The position numbers and the translations under genes were made by a program. Below, in pieces: positions 35,417-44,743 of a stretch of 64,000 nt of DNA. The DNA comes from Bacteroidota bacterium (GTDB taxonomy: Bacteria > Bacteroidota > Bacteroidia > UKL13-3), in assembly GCA_947457395.1 (NCBI GenBank), contig CANGVA010000011.1:28048-92047 (forward strand), read 5' to 3'. Within the stretch, counting starts at the first letter, position 1, and each line of letters starts with the position of its first letter. The notes under the pieces are model-generated. The model made no database searches. It was given only the letters and a program-made list of their open reading frames with translations, and was not told the origin of the DNA.

Positions 35417-35449
35417 CAAATGTAAGATAACTATGAAAAAGTTTACCAA
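35417..35449 (-). promoter_or_regulatory. Promoter of the TonB receptor gene
   Basis: On the minus strand the -7 element reads TACATTTG (35417-35424), an exact consensus match, and TTG (35447-35449) lies 22 nt upstream. The distance from -7 to the ATG is 17 nt. The -33 part falls inside the start of the divergent gene at 35433. Confidence 0.55.
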
Positions 35450-36188
35450 CATACTCTTTTTGTTTGTTTTAATAACTGCAGCAAAGGTTAGTCAGTCTCA
35501 ACCTTGTAAACCTGATACGGCTTTCCCGGGTACGCAGGGGATTTTGCCGGCTGAGCTTGAAAAAACCATTGTTAATGTACCTTATACCGCTATTATTCAA
35601 TATAAGGCTCCTGCTGATACAAATGCAACAGTTGCCGGTGCTGTAGTAAAAGTAACGGTAGATTCACTGCGCATTACAGAGGTAATCGGACTACCTGCAA
35701 ATTTTAGCTATGCTTGCCACAATGCCAACTGCATGATTCTGGGCGGAACAGTGGGCTGTGCTAAAATAAGTGGAACTGCCACACCTGCTCAGGTTGGTAC
35801 TTATCCGCTCAAGGTTGTGGTAAAATTAAGGGGACGTTTCCCTTTCTTTGGATTACCTATTCAAATTCCGGAATCCTTGCAATACGATACCAACACCAGA
35901 TACGCGATTGTGATTGGCTACAATACCGGCTTGCGAAAATTGCAGGCGTCTTCACCCATGGTTTTGTATCCCAACCCTTCAACCGGGCATATACAAATTA
36001 CCTTAGGCAGTGCAATGAAAGAGGAGGGGGTTATTGAGGTGAGAGACTTAAGTGGTCGGAGCGTTTATCGTGCAAAACTGGAACATTATGATACTGATTT
36101 AGACTTGTCGCATTTGCCTAAAGGGCTTTATTTACTTGAGGTTAGTGCCATTCAGGGAAATTATAGAAGTAAGCTGCAACTGGAGTAG
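35433..36188 (+). CDS. Secreted protein with T9SS type A sorting signal
   Basis: The 251-residue protein has a signal peptide (LFVLITAAKVSQS) followed by a beta-type domain of about 150 residues that contains two cysteine pairs (CHNANCMILGGTVGC). The C-terminus is a Por sorting domain starting LYPNPSTGHIQI and containing VRDLSGRSVY and LPKGLYLLEV. A secreted or surface role is expected. It lies back to back with the TonB receptor and shares its promoter region, which may indicate a functional link. I do not recognise the central domain. Confidence 0.82.
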   Translation: MKKFTNILFLFVLITAAKVSQSQPCKPDTAFPGTQGILPAELEKTIVNVPYTAIIQYKAPADTNATVAGAVVKVTVDSLRITEVIGLPANFSYACHNANCMILGGTVGCAKISGTATPAQVGTYPLKVVVKLRGRFPFFGLPIQIPESLQYDTNTRYAIVIGYNTGLRKLQASSPMVLYPNPSTGHIQITLGSAMKEEGVIEVRDLSGRSVYRAKLEHYDTDLDLSHLPKGLYLLEVSAIQGNYRSKLQLE

Positions 36189-36207
36189 CACCTAGCAGCC
36201 GGAATGG

Positions 36208-36807
36208 TTAAATGATGCTTCGGGCTGTGAGTATTTTCTGAACATATTTACCAATAATATCAAACTCAATATTAACCGTATTGCCAACCTGCAAGTGTTG
36301 CAAATTGGTATGCTCATACGTATACGGGATGATGGCAACAGTAAAACGGTTATGATTGGTTTTGGCAACAGTCAGACTTATTCCGTTCACGCAAATAGAC
36401 CCTTTTTCAACCATTAGCGTGTTATGATTTGCATTGTTTAATTCAAAAGTAAATAGCCAACTCCCATCTCTGTTTTCAATTTGTATGCAGGTAGCGATAT
36501 CATCTACATGGCCTTGCACCATATGTCCATCATAGCGTCCCGTAGCAGGCATGCACCTTTCCAGGTTTATAATGTCACCTATTTTTACGTGATTTAAATT
36601 GGTGCGCAACAAAGTTTCTTCAATAGCCGTAACTACATAGGTATCGTCTTTTATTTCAACTACCGTAAGACAAATACCATTATGGGCTACGCTTTGGTCA
36701 ATATGCAGGTTAGCTGCAAGGGCACTGTGAATGCGCATGTGCAAATTTGTACCTTCTTTGGTGAGGTTCTTAATAATGCCGGTGGTTTCAATAATTCCTG
36801 TAAACAC
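36208..36807 (-). CDS. ribE: Riboflavin synthase subunit alpha
   Basis: The 199-residue protein is the trimeric riboflavin synthase that dismutates two 6,7-dimethyl-8-ribityllumazines. It begins with the canonical MFTGIIETTG and has two homologous lumazine-binding halves, each with a V-[AE]-x-[GE]-x-[IS]-[CIS]-[VL]-[NT] core: SVAHNGICLTV and GSICVNGISLTVA. The N-terminal Phe2 and the Cys/His residues in these motifs are the known active-site positions. It lies 6 nt from the gliding-type gene on the same strand and could be its downstream partner, which seems an accident of position. Confidence 0.96.
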   Translation of the reverse strand: MFTGIIETTGIIKNLTKEGTNLHMRIHSALAANLHIDQSVAHNGICLTVVEIKDDTYVVTAIEETLLRTNLNHVKIGDIINLERCMPATGRYDGHMVQGHVDDIATCIQIENRDGSWLFTFELNNANHNTLMVEKGSICVNGISLTVAKTNHNRFTVAIIPYTYEHTNLQHLQVGNTVNIEFDIIGKYVQKILTARSII

Positions 36808-36813
36808 GTATAG

Positions 36814-39468
36814 TTAATTACGAATAAGTTGAATGCTGCCGTTTTCCTGGCGCAATTTAACGCCTTCCAGGTATTGCTCATATACTTTCAGCGTATAAAA
36901 ATAAATTCCATCTGTACAATCTGTGCCTGTGATTTTTGATTTACCATCCCAACGGATATCGAGATTTTCAGTATCGAACACAAGTTGTCCCCAGCGGTTA
37001 AAAACCTTAAACGCTATGGCATCTATAAATCTGTATGGGAAAGGTGTAAATATATCATTAATGCCATCTTTATTTGGGCTGAAAACATTGGGCAATCTGT
37101 ACTCGGGACAATTATCTACACAAAACTCATTTAAAAAATTACTTTCATTATTAAAACTATCAACGCCAGTAACCACGTAACAACCACCGATACCTTTCTT
37201 CAACTCTTCACGGTTATCATCAAATGCAAAGGAGAGATTGCTAACAGTTCCGAGTTTGTTATAAATCGTATCATTCCTGAATTTTTTGAAATAGATGTTA
37301 AAAGATACCACATCATCTGCACAAAAGTTATTATTAATCCATTCTACACGGTTGGTAAAACTGCTAAAATCTGCGCAAGGAGTGATAACCCTTACCGATG
37401 GAGGGCATGGCTTTACTGTATCAATTGGGGTACCACAAATTTCTTGAGAGAAGTTCTCGCTTGAATCGGGTAAAAGTGAGTATTTACCAAAGGATTTAAT
37501 TAGGTAGCAATATTCAGTATTGTTAACGAGTTTTATGTCACTATAGGTATTGAATGTGGTAAATGCAATGGAATCAAACTGGTTGTTAACATTCTTTCTA
37601 TACACAACATAACCTACATTATCCCAAGGTACACTGGCTTTCCATGAAAGGATATTGGTTTGATCTGTTGAGTAAATAGATGCTCTTAACGAGGTGGCAC
37701 TTTGGCTTGCATCTATAAACTCAGTTCCTGTGGCTATGCTTATAAAATCAACTACATATGCAGGTTGCAGGGTTGCTGTGTTTAATAAGGTATCAATATA
37801 CCCTGTATCTGCAATGGAGGCGAATGTTGGATAATCAAAGGTGGCAATAGGATTAAAGTTTTGTTCAGGTGTGTTTGCACGTTTTAGGATAAGGCGATAA
37901 GGAGGAGGGAACTGAACTTGATTAATGGTATCTGGTCTTAGCCAGCTAATCTTCACTTTGCCGTTGGCTGTGCCTGTTTGCAGAATAGATACCTGGGTAA
38001 TAACAGGCTTACTTCTAACAATGGCTTCGCATATTTCGGTTGATGCAAAGCTTTCGGATTTATAGGAAACAATCGGTGTTCCGAAACGATCTCTTGCAGG
38101 GAAAACTGCTACCAGCCTGTAGCAGTAGTTAACCATTGGAGAAAGACCTTTGCCATCATTATTATCAAGATAAGAAGTGTTATTAATATCATTTATTTTT
38201 GAAATGAGTTTGAAACCTGTTGATGCCGGTATCCCTCTTTCACACTGGCCTGGGTTCCAGCGTGAGCTATCGATGCGCCTATACAATAAATATTCATTAG
38301 CCAAACCACTTGAGTCTTTATCCCAGCTCACACGAAGTCCGTTTCCTTCCTGAGTGGCTTTTAGGTTATTGGGTGGCCTACCTATAACTGTAATTCTGAA
38401 AGGTTTGATATCAGCCAATTCCGGTGTAAAATTGTCATTTACTTTAATAATACCCTGATGTGCAAAATACCGCACGTGATTGGCCACGGTTTTCCAGCTA
38501 AAATCGGCATTAACAAAAGTAAATGCCTGCGCAGGATCAGGAGTTAATGTAGCCTTGCTGATACTTTGTTCAAACGGTCCTGCATAGCCTCTCAATGTTA
38601 ATATTTGTCCTGTATTAGGATCTGAGGCACTGGTGTTGAATCTTACTGTTTCTCCTGCTCTTATGCAAACATCCGGAAGGGGTGCAATAATTGGAGGTGC
38701 ATTGGGGCAGTTTTTTATTTCAATCTGCATATCACGCACGATATATCCTACCAGACGGTTATTACGAAATTCATTTATTCTAATGGCGATATTATAAATA
38801 CCTGCTATTTGTGGTTTTTGCCATGTTACCTGACCTGTTATTGGATTGAGGCTAAAACTATCGGAAAACATTGGGTCAACATAATTAGGAACGGGTGTGT
38901 TTTCTGCCTGATAGGGTGGTATTAGTTGATAAGCGATAGAATCACCATCGGCATCATATGCTCCTGGATTGTGCACATAGGTAAATCCAATACATCCCTC
39001 ATCAATGGGTGGTACATACATAATAGGTGATTCATTAGAACCTATACTATTATTGATGCGAAGTACTGCCTCTACATAAAAAGGTATTTCTACAGATACG
39101 CCACCATTAATATTTCTGATATTTTCTACGCGGTTAGGATCTGCAAAGTTTACCAAGTAAACACCATCAGTTGCATAGGAGTGCTGGTAAACATATGTAT
39201 TGCGCTGAATGGTGCTATTAATTACTTCTGCTTTTGTTCTTGGTATATCTTCGCTTGCACCATCACCCCAGTTTACCCTTAAAACTCTTGTGTTATCATT
39301 TGCCGGCTTTCTAGGGTCGGTATAGGTTACAAAGGTAAACTGGTAGGTTTTACCATTAACTATTCGGTAAGTAATTTCACCCGCGCGATAATGTGTGGCT
39401 TTTAAATTCGAGAAAAATGCCAGAAATATGGTGCAAAAGAGTAAACGATATATGCGAAAGGGCTTCAG
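36814..39468 (-). CDS. Gliding motility-type (T9SS type B) surface protein, likely CTG start
   Basis: The frame runs from the stop at 39472 to 36814 and encodes up to 884 residues. After a hydrophobic signal-like segment it has ATHYRAGEITYR, the typical opening of the gliding-type surface family, then fibronectin-type and beta-sandwich modules (about 300-780). The C-terminal gliding-associated domain has LPNVFSPNKDGINDIF, FNRWGQLVF and DGIYFYTLKVYEQY, a type B T9SS signal. The first in-frame TTG (39156) would cut off the signal peptide and 104 homologous residues. In the upstream part no ATG, GTG or TTG is in frame; CTG at 39468 is the only likely start. A near-consensus -7 lies about 30 nt further up. 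Confidence 0.8.
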   Translation of the reverse strand: MKPFRIYRLLFCTIFLAFFSNLKATHYRAGEITYRIVNGKTYQFTFVTYTDPRKPANDNTRVLRVNWGDGASEDIPRTKAEVINSTIQRNTYVYQHSYATDGVYLVNFADPNRVENIRNINGGVSVEIPFYVEAVLRINNSIGSNESPIMYVPPIDEGCIGFTYVHNPGAYDADGDSIAYQLIPPYQAENTPVPNYVDPMFSDSFSLNPITGQVTWQKPQIAGIYNIAIRINEFRNNRLVGYIVRDMQIEIKNCPNAPPIIAPLPDVCIRAGETVRFNTSASDPNTGQILTLRGYAGPFEQSISKATLTPDPAQAFTFVNADFSWKTVANHVRYFAHQGIIKVNDNFTPELADIKPFRITVIGRPPNNLKATQEGNGLRVSWDKDSSGLANEYLLYRRIDSSRWNPGQCERGIPASTGFKLISKINDINNTSYLDNNDGKGLSPMVNYCYRLVAVFPARDRFGTPIVSYKSESFASTEICEAIVRSKPVITQVSILQTGTANGKVKISWLRPDTINQVQFPPPYRLILKRANTPEQNFNPIATFDYPTFASIADTGYIDTLLNTATLQPAYVVDFISIATGTEFIDASQSATSLRASIYSTDQTNILSWKASVPWDNVGYVVYRKNVNNQFDSIAFTTFNTYSDIKLVNNTEYCYLIKSFGKYSLLPDSSENFSQEICGTPIDTVKPCPPSVRVITPCADFSSFTNRVEWINNNFCADDVVSFNIYFKKFRNDTIYNKLGTVSNLSFAFDDNREELKKGIGGCYVVTGVDSFNNESNFLNEFCVDNCPEYRLPNVFSPNKDGINDIFTPFPYRFIDAIAFKVFNRWGQLVFDTENLDIRWDGKSKITGTDCTDGIYFYTLKVYEQYLEGVKLRQENGSIQLIRN

Positions 39469-39543
39469 AGGTTACCTATTTAAAGATGTGAAAGTACAAA
39501 ATTTATATGTATTAGAGTGGAATTGCGATGTAAAAGTTGCATA

Positions 39544-39580
39544 AAAAAATCCCATTAATGCATCATTAACGGGATTTTTG
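39544..39580 (-). terminator. Terminator of the sdh/frd operon
   Basis: On the minus strand the arms AAAAATCCCGTTAAT and ATTAATGGGATTTTT pair with one G-T, and the second arm runs into a T-run. It lies 17 nt after the sdhB stop codon. Confidence 0.8.
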
Positions 39581-39596
39581 GAATAAAGTTTTGTTG

Positions 39597-40361
39597 TTAT
39601 GCTTTCTGAACAGAAAGTTGGGCACCAATATAATCTCGGTTCATGCGAGCAATATTGCTTAATGAAATTCCTTTTGGACACTCAGCTTCGCAGGCACCAG
39701 TATTGGTGCAGGAGCCGAAACCTTCTGCGTCCATCTGGGCTACCATGTTCAAAACACGTTCTTGGCGCTCTGCTTGCCCTTGAGGCAGTAGTGCAAATTG
39801 TGATACTTTTGCTGAAACAAACAACATGGCAGAGGCATTTTTACAAGCTGCTACACATGCTCCGCAGCCTATGCATGTTGCCGCTGCAAATGCAGCATCT
39901 GCATCGTCTTTTGGAATAGGAATAGAATTGGCATCTTGCGCATTGCCTGTATTTACAGAAATAAATCCGCCTGCTGAGATGATTCTGTCAAATGCAGAAC
40001 GATCTACGGCTAAGTCTTTAATTACAGGAAATGCACTGGCTCTCCAAGGTTCTACCACTATGGTATCGCCATTTTTGAATGAACGCATATGCAACTGGCA
40101 AGTGGTTACACCCTGCAAAGGTCCATGAGGCCTGCCGTTAATAAACATGCTGCACATACCACATATACCTTCTCTGCAATCATGGTCAAACGCAACCGGG
40201 TCTTTGCCTTCATTTATTAAGCGTTCATTTAGCACATCAAACATCTCCAAAAAACTCATATCAGGAGAGATATGTTGCACCGGGTATGTTTCAAATTTAC
40301 CTCTGTCGTCTTTATTTTTTTGTCTCCACACTTTTAGTGTAAGATTCATATTTCCACTCAT
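39597..40361 (-). CDS. sdhB: Succinate dehydrogenase/fumarate reductase iron-sulfur subunit
   Basis: The 254-residue protein is the electron-transfer subunit. The N-terminal [2Fe-2S] domain has CREGICGMC and a later CQLH that completes the site. The C-terminal domain has [12 protein letters not shown] and a second CEAECPKG motif for the [4Fe-4S] and [3Fe-4S] clusters. It is last in the order C-A-B, which is normal for Bacteroidota type B/E enzymes. ATG 40361 is used; the Met at residue 5 is an alternative start. The operon serves the TCA cycle or fumarate respiration; sequence alone does not fix the direction. Confidence 0.96.
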   Translation of the reverse strand: MSGNMNLTLKVWRQKNKDDRGKFETYPVQHISPDMSFLEMFDVLNERLINEGKDPVAFDHDCREGICGMCSMFINGRPHGPLQGVTTCQLHMRSFKNGDTIVVEPWRASAFPVIKDLAVDRSAFDRIISAGGFISVNTGNAQDANSIPIPKDDADAAFAAATCIGCGACVAACKNASAMLFVSAKVSQFALLPQGQAERQERVLNMVAQMDAEGFGSCTNTGACEAECPKGISLSNIARMNRDYIGAQLSVQKA

Positions 40362-40391
40362 GGCGTATAATATTTACTTTTAATAGATTTT

Positions 40392-42404
40392 TTATTTGTA
40401 AGAGCGTTGGGCAATTTTAATATTTTCATATTTCAGATCTTCGCGGTGCAGCTCCCAGTTGGCATCGCCAGTCATTTCCCATGCAGCCACATAACCGAAG
40501 TTTTCATCGTCACGCAATGCTTCACCTTCTTCTGTCTGAAACTCTTCCCTGAAATGGCCACCACAGCTTTCATTTCTGTTTAATGCATCGCGGCACATCA
40601 ATTCGCCTAATTCAAGAAAATCTGCAACACGTCCGGCTTTTTCCAATTCAGGGTTAAATTCATTTAAACCTCCGGGAACACGAACATCTTTCCAGAAATC
40701 TGCTCTCAGTGCCTGAATATCAGCAATGGCTTGTTTAAGACCTTGCTCATTGCGCGCCATGCCGCATTGATCCCACATAATTTTGCCCAGGCGCTTGTGG
40801 AAATAATCAACTGTTTTTGTTCCGTTGATGTTTTTCAGTTTTTCCAGTCGTTCCCTTACTGATTTTTCTGCTGCTTCAAAAGCCTCGTGGTTGGTATCGA
40901 TTGCCTTTGTTCTGATTTCATTGCTCAGGTATGCGCCAATGGTATAAGGAATAACGAAATAACCGTCTGCCAAGCCCTGCATCAATGCTGATGCGCCTAG
41001 GCGATTTGCACCATGATCTGAGAAGTTGGCCTCGCCTAAGGCATATAATCCCGGAACGGTAGTCATCAAATTATAATCAACCCACAAACCACCCATGGTA
41101 TAATGTACAGCAGGGTAAATCATCATTGGATTTTCATACGGATTTACACCGGTAATTTGCTGATACATATCAAACAGGTTTCCGTATTGCTCTTTTACAA
41201 CCGCTTTTCCTAATTCGGTTAGCTGCTCTTCGGTAGGGTTTTGTATTCCTTTTTTGGTTGCTTCCTTTTTGCCGTACTTATACTTCATATTGAAGGCAAA
41301 ATCAAGATAAACTGCTTCGCCAGTACGGTTTACACCAAAACCGGCATCGCAGCGCTCTTTCGCAGCACGTGAAGCTACATCACGAGGCACCAGGTTTCCA
41401 AAAGCAGGGTACCTTCTTTCCAGATAATAGTCTCTGTCTTCTTCTTTTAAGTCGTTGGGGTTAAGTTTACCCGTGCGTATGGCTTCCGCGTCTTCTTTGC
41501 GTTTGGGCACCCAGATACGGCCATCATTTCTCAACGACTCAGACATCAGTGTTAACTTAGACTGATGGTCGCCAGAAACAGGAATACACGTAGGGTGAAT
41601 TTGAGTGAAGCAGGGATTACCAAAAAAGGCGCCTTTTTTATGTGCTTTCCATGCAGCAGTTACATTGCTACCCATTGCATTGGTAGATAGGAAAAATACG
41701 TTTCCGTAGCCACCACTGCAAAGCAATACAGCATGGCCAAAGTGGCGCTCCAGTTTACCTGTTACAGCGTCTCTGGCTATAATACCGCGGCATTTACCAT
41801 CAATATTTACTATATCCAGCATTTCGTGGCGGGTTAGCATTTCTACCTGACCCAAACCAACCTGACGCTGCAAGGCGCTGTATGCTCCAAGCAATAACTG
41901 CTGCCCAGTTTGACCTGCTGCATAAAATGTGCGTTTTACCTGTGTTCCACCAAAAGAGCGGTTATCCAACATTCCTCCGTATTCACGGGCAAATGGTACA
42001 CCTTGAGCAACACACTGGTCAATAATATTGGCACTTACTTCTGCGAGGCGGTATACATTAGCTTCGCGTGCACGATAGTCACCACCTTTGATGGTGTCAT
42101 AAAAAAGACGATAGGTGCTATCACCATCATTCTGATAATTTTTTGCAGCATTAATACCACCCTGCGCGGCTATACTGTGGGCTCTGCGGGCCGAATCCTG
42201 AAAGCAAAATACTTTTACCTTGTAGCCCAGCTCTGCCAGCGAGGCGGCAGCAGAAGCTCCGGCCAGTCCTGAACCAACAATAATGATTTCAAGATTTCTT
42301 TTGTTTGCAGGATTAACCAATGGCACGGTAGACCTGTATTTGGTCCACTTTTGTTCCAATTGTCCATCAGGAATTTTCGCATCCAGTTTTGGTGAAGTTG
42401 TCAT
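40392..42404 (-). CDS. sdhA: Succinate dehydrogenase/fumarate reductase flavoprotein subunit
   Basis: The 670-residue protein has the FAD-binding [17 protein letters not shown] near residue 44 and the covalent FAD-His region [15 protein letters not shown]. Catalytic segments include [17 protein letters not shown] and [15 protein letters not shown], with [16 protein letters not shown] near the capping domain. The length matches the long flavoproteins of Bacteroidota and B. subtilis-type enzymes. It lies between the membrane and iron-sulfur subunits, with gaps of 14 and 30 nt, so the three are cotranscribed. Assigned to quinone-linked succinate/fumarate interconversion at the inner membrane. 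Confidence 0.97.
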   Translation of the reverse strand: MTTSPKLDAKIPDGQLEQKWTKYRSTVPLVNPANKRNLEIIIVGSGLAGASAAASLAELGYKVKVFCFQDSARRAHSIAAQGGINAAKNYQNDGDSTYRLFYDTIKGGDYRAREANVYRLAEVSANIIDQCVAQGVPFAREYGGMLDNRSFGGTQVKRTFYAAGQTGQQLLLGAYSALQRQVGLGQVEMLTRHEMLDIVNIDGKCRGIIARDAVTGKLERHFGHAVLLCSGGYGNVFFLSTNAMGSNVTAAWKAHKKGAFFGNPCFTQIHPTCIPVSGDHQSKLTLMSESLRNDGRIWVPKRKEDAEAIRTGKLNPNDLKEEDRDYYLERRYPAFGNLVPRDVASRAAKERCDAGFGVNRTGEAVYLDFAFNMKYKYGKKEATKKGIQNPTEEQLTELGKAVVKEQYGNLFDMYQQITGVNPYENPMMIYPAVHYTMGGLWVDYNLMTTVPGLYALGEANFSDHGANRLGASALMQGLADGYFVIPYTIGAYLSNEIRTKAIDTNHEAFEAAEKSVRERLEKLKNINGTKTVDYFHKRLGKIMWDQCGMARNEQGLKQAIADIQALRADFWKDVRVPGGLNEFNPELEKAGRVADFLELGELMCRDALNRNESCGGHFREEFQTEEGEALRDDENFGYVAAWEMTGDANWELHREDLKYENIKIAQRSYK

Positions 42405-42418
42405 ATAGTTATCTAAGC

Positions 42419-43222
42419 TTATTTAATAAGTAAAAAATATAACGGCATGGCAGCAAAGCCTGCAGGGATAATAATGGCAAAAACCCAAGTACTTAAAAAT
42501 TGGATGGCCGGGTTGTAGCGAGGGTGATTAAGGCCAAGGGTTTGAAATCCACTTTGAAATCCATGGTACAAATGAAAGCCTATGGCAAACATTGAAATAA
42601 GGTATAAAGCTACTAAAAGCGGGTTTTTAAAGGTCTCCGCAACTTCAGCATACAAATCTTTGGTAATGGTTATTTTATGATCAACACCATTGATGCTAAC
42701 AATGGTCTCTTCCGCTTTATTTGCTATGGATTTAGGATTACCTGCTTCATCTGCATATGGCTTAGCAGTAATTTCACCACTTTCTAAATTCTCTGTGTAT
42801 TGCACATACGGTATATGCCCGAATTTATACTCGGCCCAAAAATCATTCATGTGAACCACTATAAAAACAAGGATGATGGTTCCCAGAATACCCATGTAGC
42901 GTGAGGTCCAGTGGCTATTAGCTTTCCCGTTTACCACGGCATATCCGACAGGGCGTGCCTTCATATTTTTGTATGCAAGGTGCAATCCTTTAAACGCATG
43001 AAACAAAATGCTGAAATAAAGGATGTAAGAAACTGTTTTGATGAGCGGGTTAGTGGTCATGAAAACAGAATACATGTTGAACGACATACCGTGATCGTCT
43101 TTGAACAACTGCAGATTACCTGTCATGTGAACAACAAGAAAGGTGCAAAGAAATAATCCGGTTAAGGCCACAATCAGTTTTTGGCCAATAGTTGAGGAGA
43201 ACATTCGGGTTAACCAACTCAT
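42419..43222 (-). CDS. sdhC: Succinate dehydrogenase/fumarate reductase cytochrome b subunit
   Basis: The 267-residue protein is a five-helix diheme cytochrome b558 type anchor. Hydrophobic segments begin at about residues 15, 60, 108, 195 and 240. His residues on the helices fit heme ligation ([34 protein letters not shown]). A soluble loop of about 60 residues (about 125-185) is inserted between helices 3 and 4. ATG 43222 is chosen because an upstream in-frame TTG (43255) overlaps a perfect -7 promoter element. First gene of the C-A-B operon. Confidence 0.93.
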   Translation of the reverse strand: MSWLTRMFSSTIGQKLIVALTGLFLCTFLVVHMTGNLQLFKDDHGMSFNMYSVFMTTNPLIKTVSYILYFSILFHAFKGLHLAYKNMKARPVGYAVVNGKANSHWTSRYMGILGTIILVFIVVHMNDFWAEYKFGHIPYVQYTENLESGEITAKPYADEAGNPKSIANKAEETIVSINGVDHKITITKDLYAEVAETFKNPLLVALYLISMFAIGFHLYHGFQSGFQTLGLNHPRYNPAIQFLSTWVFAIIIPAGFAAMPLYFLLIK

Positions 43223-43252
43223 ACAATTATGATTTCTATATTTAAGTGTGCG

Positions 43253-43260
43253 CAAATTTA
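43253..43260 (-). promoter_or_regulatory. -7 element of the sdh/frd operon
   Basis: The minus strand reads TAAATTTG, an exact match to TAnnTTTG, 30 nt upstream of the sdhC ATG. A TTG at 43285-43287 gives a spacer of 24 nt, slightly long. The element excludes the TTG at 43255 as a translation start. Confidence 0.5.
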
Positions 43261-43407
43261 GAAATACGCATCTTTAATCCTACCCAACTAATCCACATTT
43301 TTAAAATTATTTCCAAATATGACAGGCTTAACTTACAAGCCTATAAACTATCTGGGAATAAGGTTTGTTTTTTAATTCCGATTAAAATATAAACTTTGAC
43401 CCGCTCA

Positions 43408-44433
43408 ATGTATCATTTTCTAGTAAGATTATTGTTTTTAATGCCGGCAGAAACGGCTCATTATTTTACCCTAAACTGTTTAAGGGCTGCGCTTCGATTT
43501 CCTCTCGTTTACACGATAATGCGTAGATTGTTTTTTGTGTATCAACCGGTTGAGTTTTTAGGTATACACTTTCCGAACCGTGTTGGCCTGGCAGCAGGCT
43601 TTGATAAAAATGCCAGGTATCTGAAGGAATTTATGGCATTGGGTTTTGGCTCAGTTGAAATTGGAACGGTTACCCCTAAACCACAGCCCGGCAATGATAA
43701 ACCTCGTTTGTTCAGATTATTAAAAGATGAAGCCATTATTAACCGTATGGGCTTTAATAATGATGGGGTAGAGGTTATTGCGACACGTTTAAAAAACAGG
43801 CCCCAAGGATTGGTTGTTGGGGGCAATATTGGTAAAAATAAAGTAACCCCGAATGAAGAAGCTGCTCGTGATTATGAATACTGTTTTGAAGGATTATATG
43901 ATGTAGTTGATTATTTTGTTGTCAATGTTAGTTCTCCTAATACGCCTAATTTACGTGCTTTACAGGATAAGGAACCCCTCATGCATATTTTATCGTTATT
44001 GGTAAAAAAACGTTTAACCTACATTGAACAAGGAAAACTATTTAAACCCATCCTGCTAAAAATTGCACCAGATTTAACCCGTGAGCAGCTGAATGATGTA
44101 ATAGCCATTGTGCGCGAAAGCAGAATAGAAGGAATTGTTGCTACCAATACCACCATTTCCAGAGATAATCTGTTAACCGATAGTGCAACTGTTACCGCTT
44201 TTGGTACGGGAGGCCTCAGTGGTAAAATTTTGTTTAACCACGCCACCGAAGTGCTGCAATACATTCATCAAACTTCAAAGTCACAAATACCCCTGATTGG
44301 GGTAGGTGGAGTTGACTCGGTTGAAAAAGCTAAACAAAAAATGGATGCAGGTGCCATCATTATTCAACTTTATACCGGATTTATTTATAAAGGGCCATCA
44401 TTGGTTAAGCAAATTGCAGGCATAAAAAATTAA
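43408..44433 (+). CDS. pyrD: Dihydroorotate dehydrogenase (quinone), class 2
   Basis: The 341-residue protein oxidises dihydroorotate to orotate in pyrimidine synthesis and passes electrons to quinone at the inner membrane. The N-terminal ~40 residues (MYHFLVRLLFLMPAETAHYF) form the class 2 membrane-binding helices. The FMN barrel has VGLAAGFDKNARY, GSVEIGTVTPKPQPGN, INRMGFNNDG and FVVNVSSPNTPNLR, where the serine is the class 2 catalytic base. LIGVGGV and AGAIIIQLYTGF bind the FMN phosphate. ATG 43408 aligns with the usual start; an in-frame TTG four codons earlier is rejected. An IscA-like gene follows after 6 nt. Confidence 0.96.
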   Translation: MYHFLVRLLFLMPAETAHYFTLNCLRAALRFPLVYTIMRRLFFVYQPVEFLGIHFPNRVGLAAGFDKNARYLKEFMALGFGSVEIGTVTPKPQPGNDKPRLFRLLKDEAIINRMGFNNDGVEVIATRLKNRPQGLVVGGNIGKNKVTPNEEAARDYEYCFEGLYDVVDYFVVNVSSPNTPNLRALQDKEPLMHILSLLVKKRLTYIEQGKLFKPILLKIAPDLTREQLNDVIAIVRESRIEGIVATNTTISRDNLLTDSATVTAFGTGGLSGKILFNHATEVLQYIHQTSKSQIPLIGVGGVDSVEKAKQKMDAGAIIIQLYTGFIYKGPSLVKQIAGIKN

Positions 44434-44439
44434 GTATAC

Positions 44440-44739
44440 ATGGAAATTGTGAAGTTTACACCCGGAGCCCTTGCCGCCATTGAACGCTATCGAAAAACAC
44501 TGATGATATCGGAAACGCATTACCTGCGCATTGGTATCAGGCAAAAAAATGAAACCAATAAACGCTTGCTCATTGGTTTTGATGAAAAATCAGATAAAGA
44601 CCAAGCAGCCGTAATTAATGGATTACAAGTTATTTACACGCCCGGAGAGGTTTTCTTTTTTGCCGGTATGGTAATTGATTTTGTGGAACAAGATGGTAAA
44701 AGCGGTTTTACTTTTACTGAGAATGTTATGAATAAATAA
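44440..44739 (+). CDS. IscA/HesB-fold protein without cluster-binding cysteines
   Basis: The 99-residue protein follows the A-type Fe-S carrier pattern: FTPGALAAIERYRK, then YLRIGIRQKN, LLIGFDEKSDKD, LQVIYTPGEVFFFAGMVIDFVE and SGFTFTEN. In IscA and ErpA these segments surround three conserved Cys (C-x-G-x-S and C-x-C). Here there is no cysteine at all, and the glycine-rich loop is replaced by KNETNK. It cannot bind an iron-sulfur cluster in the normal way, so it may be a structural or regulatory descendant. It starts 6 nt after pyrD and is probably cotranscribed. The fold call is by pattern; function is unknown. Confidence 0.75.
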   Translation: MEIVKFTPGALAAIERYRKTLMISETHYLRIGIRQKNETNKRLLIGFDEKSDKDQAAVINGLQVIYTPGEVFFFAGMVIDFVEQDGKSGFTFTENVMNK

Positions 44740-44743
44740 GCAA

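Noticed and set aside
39157..39471. Intergenic gap upstream of the gliding-type gene
   Set aside because: Manual translation shows that the frame is open here and encodes the signal peptide and conserved N-terminus, so it is coding.
43223..43255. Longer N-terminus of SdhC from TTG 43255
   Set aside because: The TTG lies inside an exact -7 promoter element, and homologues begin with the residues after ATG 43222.
43324..43342. AGGCTT...AAGCCT dyad between sdhC and pyrD
   Set aside because: The stem has only 6 bp with a 7-nt loop and no T-run; it is too weak to support an operator or terminator.
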